This document shows, one piece after another, positions 43,296 through 51,946 of a stretch of DNA of 54,660 nucleotides. The stretch covers positions 1-54,660 of the forward strand of contig JAIYEK010000187.1 of assembly GCA_027487015.1 (NCBI GenBank), in the 5' to 3' direction. This DNA comes from Erythrobacteraceae bacterium (GTDB taxonomy: Bacteria; Pseudomonadota; Alphaproteobacteria; Sphingomonadales; Sphingomonadaceae). Every line of letters starts with the position of its first letter. The first letter of the stretch is position 1. The notes beneath the pieces were generated by a model. The model was not told where the DNA came from, did not search any database, and saw nothing but the letters and a program-made list of their open reading frames with translations. The translations under genes and the position numbers were made by a program.

Positions 43296-44827
43296 ACGCG
43301 CCGCCCGTCACCAAGATCGTCATCGTCGGCGGCGGCACCGCCGGGTGGATGACGGCCGCGGCCATGGTCCGCGTACTCGGCGATATGCCCGGCCTCTCCG
43401 TGACGCTCGTCGAAAGCGAGGCGATCGGCACCGTCGGCGTCGGCGAGGCGACGATCCCGCAGATCATCGGCTTCAACCGCCTGCTCGGTCTCGACGAGAT
43501 GCAGTTCATGCGCGAGACCCGCGCGACCTACAAACTCGGCATCGAATTCGTCGACTGGCTGCGCCCGGGGCATTCCTACGTTCACCCCTTCGGCAGCTTC
43601 GGCATCGACATGCTGGGGATCGAATTCCAGCACTTCTTCCTGCGCGGCAGCAGCCTCGGGGAAACCGCGCGGATCGACGACTATTCGATTGCGGCAGTGG
43701 CGGCCAAGGCAGGCAAATTCGGCTGGCCGCGCCCCGACAATCCGCGCTCGCCGATGTCGAAACTGTCCTACGCCTTCCAGTTCGACGCGGGCCGCTATGC
43801 GCGCTTCCTGCGGCGCTATGCCGAAAGCGCGGGCGCGGTGCGGGTCGAGGGGCGGATCACCGATGTGCGACAGGACGGCGAGAGCGGCTTCGTCACGGGC
43901 GTCGTGCTCGAAGACGGGCGCGAGGTTGCGGGCGAATTGTTCATCGACTGCTCGGGCTTCCGTTCGCTGCTGCTGGGGCAGACGCTGGGCGTGCCTTTCA
44001 CCGACTGGAGCAAGTGGCTCCCCTGCGATTCGGCGGTTGCGATCCCGTGCGAATTGGGCGGGGCGATCGAGCCGCTGACCCGCTCCACGGCCCGGCCCGC
44101 CGGATGGCAGTGGCGCATCCCGCTCCAGCACCGCATCGGCAACGGACATGTGTTCTCCTCGGCGCATATCGACCGTCAGGCGGCGACCGACCTGCTGCTG
44201 GCGAACCTCGACGGCAAGCCGCTCGCCGATCCCAACCAGCTCGCCTTCAAGGCCGGGCACCGCGCGCGGGCGTGGGACAAGAACGTGGTGGCGCTGGGGC
44301 TGGCGGGGGGGTTCCTCGAGCCGCTCGAATCGACCTCGATCCACCTCGTCCAATCGGGTATCGCGCGGCTGATGGCGCTGTTTCCCGACACGGGCTTTTC
44401 CAATGTGGAGCGCGGCCGCTTCAACCTCGAAACCGAGCGCGAGTATCGCAACATCCGCGACTTCCTCGTGCTGCACTATCGCCAGTCCGAGCGCGACGAC
44501 AGCGAGTTCTGGCGCTATTGCCGAAACCTGCCCCCGCCCGACAGCCTGAAGGAAAAGCTCGCCTTGTTCACCTCCTCGGGCCGGATCATCCGCGAGAACA
44601 ACGAGCTGTTCACCGAGGACAGCTGGCTGTCGGTGATGCTCTCGCAAGGGGTGACGCCGCAGGGCTATCATCCGGCGGCCTGGATGCTCGATGCGGCCGA
44701 GACCCGGAACCGGCTCGCGCATATCCGCAGCGCGATTGCGCAGGCGACCGCGCAATTGCCGACGCAGGCCGAGTTCCTGCGGGCGAATGGCGGAGCGATC
44801 CCGGCCGAAGACTACCTCACCGCATGA
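43292..44827 (+). CDS. Flavin-dependent halogenase family, copy 2
   Basis: A 511-residue paralogue of copy 1 with all key features: GGGTAGWMTA near residue 12, GVGEATIPQIIGFN, Lys81 in TYKLGIEFVDW, the WxWxIP motif in GWQWRIPLQHR, and SGF-like GGFLEPLESTSIHL. It needs a flavin reductase to supply FADH2; none is encoded in this window. It is the second gene of a three-gene plus-strand unit ending with the cupin gene, coupled by ATGA on both sides. Confidence 0.9.
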   Translation: MNAPPVTKIVIVGGGTAGWMTAAAMVRVLGDMPGLSVTLVESEAIGTVGVGEATIPQIIGFNRLLGLDEMQFMRETRATYKLGIEFVDWLRPGHSYVHPFGSFGIDMLGIEFQHFFLRGSSLGETARIDDYSIAAVAAKAGKFGWPRPDNPRSPMSKLSYAFQFDAGRYARFLRRYAESAGAVRVEGRITDVRQDGESGFVTGVVLEDGREVAGELFIDCSGFRSLLLGQTLGVPFTDWSKWLPCDSAVAIPCELGGAIEPLTRSTARPAGWQWRIPLQHRIGNGHVFSSAHIDRQAATDLLLANLDGKPLADPNQLAFKAGHRARAWDKNVVALGLAGGFLEPLESTSIHLVQSGIARLMALFPDTGFSNVERGRFNLETEREYRNIRDFLVLHYRQSERDDSEFWRYCRNLPPPDSLKEKLALFTSSGRIIRENNELFTEDSWLSVMLSQGVTPQGYHPAAWMLDAAETRNRLAHIRSAIAQATAQLPTQAEFLRANGGAIPAEDYLTA

Positions 44828-45837
44828 CCGCGCTGCCCCCGCCAAGCGCGCTGGACGAGATCGCAGGCCCGGTCGATGACGCCGCTTTCGCCACGATCCG
44901 CGCCGCCGCACGGCCCGTGGTGCTGCGCGGGCAGGTGGCCGATTGGCCCGCGGTTGCCGCCGCGCGCACAGGCGATGAGGGAATCGTCGCCTACCTCTCC
45001 CGCGAGCCCTCCGCCCGGCCGGTCAAAGCGATCGCCGCCGCGCCTTCGGAAGGCGGGCGGTTCTTCTACACGCCCGACCTCACCCGCCTCAACTTCGTGC
45101 GCGGGAGCGGGCGGTTCGAGGCTTTCCTCAAGGACCTGCTGAGCGCCGCGAGCCATCCCGAGCCCCCCGCGATGGCGGTGCAATCGGAGGACCTGCCGAG
45201 CCTGCTCCCCGGCTTCGTGCGCGACAATCGGCTGGCGCTGCTGCCGGACGTCCCTGCCAAGATCTGGATCGGCAACTGCATCAAGGTCGGCACGCATTAC
45301 GATGCCAAGGAGAATGTCGCCTGCTGCGTGGCGGGTGAGCGGCGTTTCACGCTTTTCCCGCCGGAGCAGATCGTCAACCTCTACCCCGGCCCCTTCGAGC
45401 TGACCCCGGCTGGCATTCCGGTGAGCATGGTCGATCCCCACGCGCCAGACCTCGCGCGCTACCCGCGCTTTGCCGAGGCTGCGCCCCATGCGCTGTCGGG
45501 GACGCTCCAGCCGGGGGATGCGATCTACATTCCCTATGGCTGGTGGCACGCGGTCGAGAGCCTCGCTCCGGTCTCAATGCTGGTCAATTACTGGTGGACC
45601 CCCGGCCAGCCCGAGGGGATCGGCAGCCCCTACGAAGCGCTGCTCCACGCGATGCTCGCCTTCCGTCACCTGCCGCCCGACCAGAAAGAGGTGTGGCGCG
45701 GGATCATCGATTACTATGTGTTCGAGACCGCGGGCGATCCTTCGGCGCATCTGCCGCCCCATGCCAAGGGCGTGATCGGTCCGCCGTCTGCGACGCTGTT
45801 CGCGCAGATGAAGGCGATTATCCGGGATTCGCTCTAG
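44824..45837 (+). CDS. Cupin_8/JmjC-like protein
   Basis: A 337-residue cupin_8 (JmjC-like) protein. The Fe(II)/2-oxoglutarate triad is His158 and Asp160 in GTHYDAKENV, and His242 in YGWWHAVESL. The mid-region ERRFTLFPPEQIVNLYPG is typical of this family. Such proteins hydroxylate proteins or small molecules. Cupin_8 genes next to halogenase and TonB receptor genes are frequent in sphingomonads and Caulobacter; their role is not established. It overlaps copy 2 by 4 nt and runs tail to tail with the next gene with a 20-bp overlap. Confidence 0.85.
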   Translation: MTALPPPSALDEIAGPVDDAAFATIRAAARPVVLRGQVADWPAVAAARTGDEGIVAYLSREPSARPVKAIAAAPSEGGRFFYTPDLTRLNFVRGSGRFEAFLKDLLSAASHPEPPAMAVQSEDLPSLLPGFVRDNRLALLPDVPAKIWIGNCIKVGTHYDAKENVACCVAGERRFTLFPPEQIVNLYPGPFELTPAGIPVSMVDPHAPDLARYPRFAEAAPHALSGTLQPGDAIYIPYGWWHAVESLAPVSMLVNYWWTPGQPEGIGSPYEALLHAMLAFRHLPPDQKEVWRGIIDYYVFETAGDPSAHLPPHAKGVIGPPSATLFAQMKAIIRDSL

Positions 45838-47290
45838 GCTGGAGTGCGCGCGCGAGCCATTGGTCGTAGGGCGGCGCGAAGGCGAGCGCGGCCTCGGCCT
45901 CGGCGGCGAAGGCGGCGCGGGCGCGGGCCTCGCCTGCGGCATCGGCGGCCAGAGCAGCAGGCGGCAATCCGGGGGTCCATCCGAGCGCGACAAGCAGCGC
46001 GAACTGCTCCTGGCTCAGCAGCGGCAACTCCTCGCGAAAGGGAATGCGGCCGCGGCGCTCGAACTGATCGATGACGGCCACCAGACGTCCGGGCAGCGGG
46101 CGCGCGCCGAACACGGTTTGTGCCGGCGCGCTGGCGAAATGCAGCGCGAGGATCTCGTGGACGCCCTCCATCATCAGCACCGAGCGGCGGTTGTATTCGT
46201 CGCGCTCCAGCGGGGTGATGGCGCGGCCCGGCAGCATCTCGACGAGCAGCGCCAGCTGGCGGTGCGCGAGGTCGAGGTGTAGCGGCCCAAGCGGCTCGAA
46301 CCGCGCTGACGCATCGCCGAGCGCGACGACGTTGCCAATCCACGGCGCCTCCACCCGCCCCGGCGTCAGCGCCACCGCTCCCAGCGCCCGCGCGCCGAGC
46401 AGCGCCTCGGCCTCGGCGCGGGGGAGCGGCGCAGGCGTGCCGAGCATCGCGCGGCGTCCGTCGAGGCCCGCGACCTCGCTGACCCAGCCGGCTCGGGTGA
46501 GCGTCAGGCGGTCTTCCAGCGCGATGACGGGGGCGGTTGGCTCGCCGATATAGACGTGGCGGGTCGGGAGCGTCGCGGACCAGTCAGTGAAGGCGAACCG
46601 CGGGTGGCTGGCGAGGAGCGCGGCCTGCGGGCCGGTGCAATCGATGAAGAGGTCGGCTGCGATCTCCCCCTGCCCGGCGATGCCGATGGCGCGCAGGTTG
46701 TCGCCCTCACCGGGTTCGATGCGGTCGATGACGCCTGCGACATAGCCGATGCCGAGGCTCTCGGCGGTCGCGATCAGCAGGTCGCGGTAGGCGGCGGGGT
46801 TCCAGCGCAGGGCATAGTCGACCGCGGAGATCGGGGTCGGCTCGCCCGGCGGGGGCGGCGCGAAGCGGGCAGCAGATGCGAGCACTTCGGCAAGGCTCCC
46901 CGCAGGCGGCGCGCCCTCCCCCGGCAGCCGCACCCGGCCCCAATCGCGCGCGAAGGCGGTCTTAAGCGCGGGGTCCAAGGCCTCGCCATAGGCGACAACG
47001 GCGTCCTGACCGCTCTCGTCCCACCCTACGTAGCGCGTGACAAGGCGGTAGGAGCCGCCCGCGCGGGTGACGATAGCGGCTTCCTCGACCCCCAGCCGGT
47101 CGTGCAGCTTGTTGGTGAACGGCATGGCCGTCGGCGAGGCATCGGCGAAGGCGGCCGGCCCCGGATCGCCGCCCACCACGACGACCTCGCACGAAGGCAG
47201 CGCGCGGCGCAGGGCGATGGCGGCGAGGATGCCGAGCTGCCCGCCGCCCGCGACGACGATGCGGCGCAGGGGCTCGCGCGGAGCGCTCAC
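45818..47290 (-). CDS. Degenerate halogenase-family flavoprotein
   Basis: A 490-residue member of the Trp_halogenase family by overall order, but divergent. The dinucleotide motif is GGGQLGILAA instead of GGGTAGWM. The catalytic Lys position is Arg82 (SYRLVTRY). The WxWxIP motif is absent, with AGWVSEVAG in its place. The later motif DLFIDCTGPQ is kept. It starts at GTG 47290 overlapping the stop of the adjacent halogenase (GTGA). FAD binding looks possible, halogenation unlikely. It may be a regulatory or oxidase-like partner of the intact copies. Confidence 0.8.
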   Translation of the reverse strand: MSAPREPLRRIVVAGGGQLGILAAIALRRALPSCEVVVVGGDPGPAAFADASPTAMPFTNKLHDRLGVEEAAIVTRAGGSYRLVTRYVGWDESGQDAVVAYGEALDPALKTAFARDWGRVRLPGEGAPPAGSLAEVLASAARFAPPPPGEPTPISAVDYALRWNPAAYRDLLIATAESLGIGYVAGVIDRIEPGEGDNLRAIGIAGQGEIAADLFIDCTGPQAALLASHPRFAFTDWSATLPTRHVYIGEPTAPVIALEDRLTLTRAGWVSEVAGLDGRRAMLGTPAPLPRAEAEALLGARALGAVALTPGRVEAPWIGNVVALGDASARFEPLGPLHLDLAHRQLALLVEMLPGRAITPLERDEYNRRSVLMMEGVHEILALHFASAPAQTVFGARPLPGRLVAVIDQFERRGRIPFREELPLLSQEQFALLVALGWTPGLPPAALAADAAGEARARAAFAAEAEAALAFAPPYDQWLARALQPRANPG

Positions 47291-48810
47291 GCCGCCTCGG
47301 CGAGGCGCGCGGCTTCGCGCATCAGGTAGTCGCGGTGGCCGGGCATGGTCGCGACCTCGCCCGCCACCGCCATGCGCAGACGCTCGGTGGCGCGCTGTAG
47401 CGCATCCGGCGCGATCATTGCCGCGCGCGGATCGTGGGCCTCGGGCAGCATTCCCTGCCCGACATAGACCGCGATCCAGCTCGCATCGTAGAACAGACCG
47501 TCGGAATATTTCTCGATCCGCCCCGCGCGCCGCCACAGCTCGAGCTTGCCCGCGAGGCTGTCCGGCACCTGCATCATCCTGACATGGTTCCAGAATTCGG
47601 AATCATCACGCGTTGTGGCGTGGTAGTGGAGGATCAGGAAATCGCGCACCCGGACATATTCCATGTCGACCAGCCGGTTGAACTCGTCACGGTCGCGCGG
47701 GTCGACTGTGCCGCCAGTCGGGAACAGCTCGATCAGATAGGTGATCGCCATTTGCGCCAGATAAATCGACGTCGATTCAAGCGGTTCGAGAAAGCCGCTC
47801 GCCAGCCCGACGCCGATGACATTGTGGCTCCACGAGCGCGCCCTGCGGCCCGGACGGAATTTCAGAATGCGCGGATCGGCCAGCGGCGTGCCCTCGGCAG
47901 CGGCGATGATCGCATCGCAGGCCTGCTCCTCGGTGATGTGCGCCGAGGAGAAGACATAGCCATTGCCCATGCGGTGCTGGAGCGGGATCTGCCAGCGCCA
48001 TCCGGCGGGCATGGCGGTGGCGGTGGTGTAGGGGCGCAGGTCCGGCGTGGCATGGGTGCAGGGCATGGCAGCGGCGCGGTCGCAGGGCAGCCAGTGGGTC
48101 CAATCCTCCCACGCCTCGCCCAATTCCTGTCCGAGCAGGATCGACCGGAACCCCGAACAGTCGACGAACAGGTCGCCAACCACCCGCCGACCATCCGCCA
48201 ACGACAGGGCAACGACATCGCCGCTTTGCGCATCGCGTTCGACGCTGACCACCCGCCCCTCGTGCCGCTCGACCCCGATCTCCCGCGCGAAGTCGCGCAT
48301 GAAGGGGCCGAACAGCGTTGCGTCGAACTGATAGGCATAGCCAAAGGTCGAAGCGAGGCCGTCACCCTGCGCGGGCGGGCGGAAGCGGTTGGCCTTGGCC
48401 GCAGCCACCGCGAGCGAATAATCGCCGATCTCGCGCGCCATGCCGTGCCGCGCGAGCTCCAGCCACCAGTGGTGGAAGCCCACCCCCTGCACCTCCTCGC
48501 CGAAGGAGCCGAAGGGGTGGATGTAGCTTTCCCCGATCCGGCCGAAGTCGCGGAAGTCGATCCCCAGCTTGTAGGTGGCGTGGGTGGCCTTCATGAAGGC
48601 CGCCTCGTCGATCCCGAGCTTTTCGACAAAGCCGCGGATGTGGGGCAGCGTCGCCTCCCCCACCCCGACGATGCCGATCTCCTCGCTCTCGACCAATTGC
48701 ACACTGGCGATGCCGGGGAGGAGCTTTGCGATCCCCGCCGCGGTCATCCACCCCGCGGTGCCGCCACCGAGGACGACAACGCGGACAGGCTTGGGTGCAT
48801 CTCCCATCAT
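47287..48810 (-). CDS. Flavin-dependent halogenase family, copy 3
   Basis: A 507-residue intact family member: GGGTAGWMTAAG near residue 15, GVGEATLPHIRGF, Lys81 in TYKLGIDFRDF, WxWxIP in GWRWQIPLQHRMGNG and SGFLEPLESTSIYL. The start at 48810 has GGGAG before the ATG. It is 25 nt behind the MFS transporter gene and overlaps the degenerate family member, forming a transporter-halogenase-halogenase-like operon on the minus strand. Confidence 0.9.
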   Translation of the reverse strand: MMGDAPKPVRVVVLGGGTAGWMTAAGIAKLLPGIASVQLVESEEIGIVGVGEATLPHIRGFVEKLGIDEAAFMKATHATYKLGIDFRDFGRIGESYIHPFGSFGEEVQGVGFHHWWLELARHGMAREIGDYSLAVAAAKANRFRPPAQGDGLASTFGYAYQFDATLFGPFMRDFAREIGVERHEGRVVSVERDAQSGDVVALSLADGRRVVGDLFVDCSGFRSILLGQELGEAWEDWTHWLPCDRAAAMPCTHATPDLRPYTTATAMPAGWRWQIPLQHRMGNGYVFSSAHITEEQACDAIIAAAEGTPLADPRILKFRPGRRARSWSHNVIGVGLASGFLEPLESTSIYLAQMAITYLIELFPTGGTVDPRDRDEFNRLVDMEYVRVRDFLILHYHATTRDDSEFWNHVRMMQVPDSLAGKLELWRRAGRIEKYSDGLFYDASWIAVYVGQGMLPEAHDPRAAMIAPDALQRATERLRMAVAGEVATMPGHRDYLMREAARLAEAA

Positions 48811-48835
48811 CGTCTCCCGCCTATCACCGCAAGGA

Positions 48836-50236
48836 TCAGCCGACCATCTCCTCGAGTTCCTTGCCCTTGGTCTCCACAATGAACTTGCTCACCAAGACAA
48901 AGCTGATCGCCGCGCTCACCGTGTAGAACAGGTAAGTTGGCGCAAGGCCGAGCCCTGATGCCATGCCGGGGAAGGTCTGCACCACGGCGTAATTCGCGCC
49001 CCACTGTGCCAGCCCGCAGACGGCCAGCGCCGAGCCGCGGATCTGGTTGGGGAACATCTCGCCCAGCATCACCCACATCACCGGGCCCCAGCTGAAGTTG
49101 AAGAAGATGACGTAGAGATTGGCCGCGACCAGCGCGATCCAGCCGGCGCTCTCGCTCAGCGTGAGGTTGCCTGCCGCATCGGAGCCCGCGCCGGAGAACG
49201 CGTAGGTCATCGCGCCCAGCGTCACCGCCATCCCCGCCGAGCCGATCAGCAGCAGCGGCTTGCGGCCAATGCGGTCGATCAGCACCAGCGCTGCAAACAC
49301 CGCCGCGATCGAGGCGAGGCCGGAGATGATGTTGCGCTCGAGCGCGACTTCCTCGGACACGCCCGCGAGCCGCCACAGCGTCTCGCCGTAGTAGAAGATC
49401 ACGTTGATGCCGACGAACTGCTGGAAGGTCGCGAGCAGGATCCCGGCCCATACGATCGGGCGGAAGATGGTGCCCTTCGCGAGCACATCGGACAGGCTCG
49501 GGGCGCGGTCGCCTGCGAAGGACTCGCGGATTTCGCCGACCTTGCGCTCCGCCTCCTCGGCACCGAACAGGCGGGTCAGCACCGCGCGCGCCTCATCCTC
49601 GCGGCCACGGTTGACGAGGTAGCGCGGGCTCTCCGGGATGAAGAGCAGCGCCACGAGGAACACCGCCGCAGGGGCGGCCTGCGCGAGATACATCCAGCGC
49701 CAGGCAGGCATGCCGCCGACCTCGCCCAGAGAATCGCCCGCGGCCTGCGCGAGGAAATAGTTGACGAGGAAGGCCGCCGTCAGACCGGTGATGATCATCA
49801 CCTGCTGCACCGTGGTCAGCCGTCCGCGGATCTTCGCCGGGGCCACTTCGGAGATGTAAAGCGGCGAGAGCACCGAGGCCGCGCCCACCGCCATGCCGCC
49901 GGCGAAGCGCGCGATCACGAACAGGGTGTGACTGTCGGTCTCGCCCTGCACGATCGCGCCGACGAGAAACAGCAGCGCGGCGATGACCATCACGCGCTTG
50001 CGGCCCAGCGCATCGGCCAGCCGTCCCGCGAGGAACGCGCCCGCCGCGCAGCCGATCAACAGCGAACCGACCGTGAAGCCCAGCCCCGCATCGTCGAGCG
50101 CAAAGGCTTCCTTCAGGCCCGCCTGCGTCCCGTTCACCGCGCCGCTGTCATAGCCGAACAACAACCCGCCGATGGTCGCCACAGCGACGATGGCGGAAAT
50201 CAGCGCCATATTGGCGCCGCCCCGTGTAGTTTCCAA
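48836..50236 (-). CDS. MFS sugar/H+ symporter (XylE-like)
   Basis: A 466-residue major facilitator of the sugar porter family with 12 predicted membrane helices. The sugar porter signatures are DALGRKRV, PLYISEVAPAKIRGRL, PESPRYLVNRGR and ETKGKELEE at the end. The likely substrate is D-xylose or a related monosaccharide, given the neighbourhood. I use TTG 50236 because GGAGAGGG lies 5 nt before it. The ATG at 50209 is 9 codons later and has a weaker site. Operator O6 is 42 bp upstream and is shared with the divergent xylA gene. Confidence 0.9.
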   Translation of the reverse strand: METTRGGANMALISAIVAVATIGGLLFGYDSGAVNGTQAGLKEAFALDDAGLGFTVGSLLIGCAAGAFLAGRLADALGRKRVMVIAALLFLVGAIVQGETDSHTLFVIARFAGGMAVGAASVLSPLYISEVAPAKIRGRLTTVQQVMIITGLTAAFLVNYFLAQAAGDSLGEVGGMPAWRWMYLAQAAPAAVFLVALLFIPESPRYLVNRGREDEARAVLTRLFGAEEAERKVGEIRESFAGDRAPSLSDVLAKGTIFRPIVWAGILLATFQQFVGINVIFYYGETLWRLAGVSEEVALERNIISGLASIAAVFAALVLIDRIGRKPLLLIGSAGMAVTLGAMTYAFSGAGSDAAGNLTLSESAGWIALVAANLYVIFFNFSWGPVMWVMLGEMFPNQIRGSALAVCGLAQWGANYAVVQTFPGMASGLGLAPTYLFYTVSAAISFVLVSKFIVETKGKELEEMVG

Positions 50237-50277
50237 GATCCCTCTCCCCGGCTGCTTGTTGCAACCCGCACCAGTTA

Positions 50278-50291
50278 TGGTAGCGCTACCT
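50278..50291. promoter_or_regulatory. LacI-type operator O6 between MFS and xylA
   Basis: TGGTAGCGCTACCT, one base from the perfect palindrome. It lies in the 120-bp divergent promoter region, 66 nt before xylA. Confidence 0.88.
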
Positions 50292-50356
50292 TTGACCGAA
50301 AAACGCGCTATGGCAAGCGGCGTTTTCACAAGAGATTCGCGACAAGGCGGGAGAGA

Positions 50357-51925
50357 ATGATGATGCTGACAGGCCGGAACCTTATTGCGGGCGCATGGCG
50401 CGAAGGCGCAAGCCACTTCACCGCGCGCGAGGCTGCGAGTGGCGCAGCGCTGGAGCCTGCGTTTGCGGAAAGCTCGGCCGCCGATGTCGCCGATGCCTGC
50501 GCGGCGGCCGCTGCGGCCCAACCGATCTACGCCGCCCTTCCCCTGTCGGAACGCGCCGCCTTCCTGCGGCTGATGGCCGCCAAGATCGACGCGCTCGGCG
50601 ATACCCTCACCCAGCGCGCCATGCTGGAGAGCGGCCTTCCCGAGGCGCGGCTCAATGGCGAGCGTGGGCGCACTGTGGGCCAGCTGCGCCTGTTTGCCGA
50701 AGAGGTCGAGAACGGCGGCTGGCAGGGCCTGCGCATCGACCACGCGATCCCCGACCGCGCGCCGCTGCCCAAGCCTGACCTCAGGATGCGCAACATCCCG
50801 CTCGGCCCCGTAGCGGTGTTCGGCGCCTCGAACTTCCCGCTCGCCTTCTCGGTTGCAGGCGGGGACACGGCCTCGGCGCTCGCGGCAGGGTGCTGCGTGG
50901 TGGTCAAGGGGCACCCGGCGCACCCTGGCACCTCGGAGCTGGTCGCAGGCGCGATCCTCGAAGCGATCCGCGAGAGCGGCCTGCCCGAGGGCGTGTTCAG
51001 CCTTGTGAACGGCACCGCCAACGCGCTCGGCGAGGCGCTGGTCAAGGACCCGCGCATCGCCGCGGTCGGCTTCACCGGCTCGCGCGCCGGGGGCCTTGCG
51101 CTGATGAGCCACGCCGCCGCGCGGCCCGTGCCGATCCCGGTCTATGCCGAGATGAGCAGCGTCAATCCGGTGGTGCTGATGCCCGCCCGCCTCGAGGAAG
51201 CCGCCGAGGCGCTGGGCGCGGCCTATGTCGGCTCGCTGTCCTTGGGCGCAGGGCAGTTCTGCACCAACCCCGGGATCCTGCTGGCGGTCGAGGGCGAGGC
51301 GACCACCCGCTTCATCGCCGCCGTCGCTGCTGCGCTCGGCAACGTGCCCGCCCAGACCATGCTCACCGCCGGCATCCAGAGCGCCTATACCAAGGGCATC
51401 GAGGCCATCGCGGCGCACGGCGCGGCGCTGGTCGGCACCGGGGCGGAGGGTTCTGCCGCTTGCGGGCGGGCGCAGGTCTTCACCGTCAGCGGCGCTGATT
51501 TCCGCGCCAACCCGGAATTGGGCCACGAGGTGTTCGGTCCCTCCTCGATCATCGTCACCTGCGCCGATCTGGCCGAGGTTGCGGCGATCCTCGAAGGGAT
51601 GGAAGGCCAACTCACCGCAACGCTCCACATGGCCCCGGCCGATTACGATGCCGCGCGCTCGCTTTTGCCGATCCTCGAAAACCGCGCCGGGCGGATCATC
51701 GCCAATGCCTGGCCGACCGGCGTCGAGGTGACCCACGCGATGGTCCACGGCGGGCCCTTCCCCGCAACCTCCGACGGGCGCAGCACCTCGGTCGGCACCT
51801 TGGCGATCGCACGTTTCCTGCGGCCGGTCAGCTATCAGGACCTGCCCGCCGCGCTGCTCCCCAAGGCGCTGCTCGACGGGCCGAGCACGGTGTTGCGGCG
51901 TGTCGACGGGCGTTATGAGGCGTAG
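50357..51925 (+). CDS. xylA: 2,5-dioxovalerate (2-oxoglutarate semialdehyde) dehydrogenase
   Basis: A 522-residue aldehyde dehydrogenase of the KGSADH type that completes the Weimberg pathway by oxidising 2-oxoglutarate semialdehyde to 2-oxoglutarate. The active site is the Cys in GAGQFCTNPG, with Glu in YAEMSSVNPVV and the Asn of GASNFPLAFS. FTGSRAGG is the NAD-binding turn. Three ATGs in a row start it; the first is used. The ending DGRSTSVGT-AIARFLRPVSYQ is characteristic of this subfamily. It is named by Caulobacter usage and is unrelated to xylose isomerase. The Gfo/Idh gene follows 21 nt later. Confidence 0.92.
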   Translation: MMMLTGRNLIAGAWREGASHFTAREAASGAALEPAFAESSAADVADACAAAAAAQPIYAALPLSERAAFLRLMAAKIDALGDTLTQRAMLESGLPEARLNGERGRTVGQLRLFAEEVENGGWQGLRIDHAIPDRAPLPKPDLRMRNIPLGPVAVFGASNFPLAFSVAGGDTASALAAGCCVVVKGHPAHPGTSELVAGAILEAIRESGLPEGVFSLVNGTANALGEALVKDPRIAAVGFTGSRAGGLALMSHAAARPVPIPVYAEMSSVNPVVLMPARLEEAAEALGAAYVGSLSLGAGQFCTNPGILLAVEGEATTRFIAAVAAALGNVPAQTMLTAGIQSAYTKGIEAIAAHGAALVGTGAEGSAACGRAQVFTVSGADFRANPELGHEVFGPSSIIVTCADLAEVAAILEGMEGQLTATLHMAPADYDAARSLLPILENRAGRIIANAWPTGVEVTHAMVHGGPFPATSDGRSTSVGTLAIARFLRPVSYQDLPAALLPKALLDGPSTVLRRVDGRYEA

Positions 51926-51946
51926 AGGACGATGGGAGAGCGAGGC

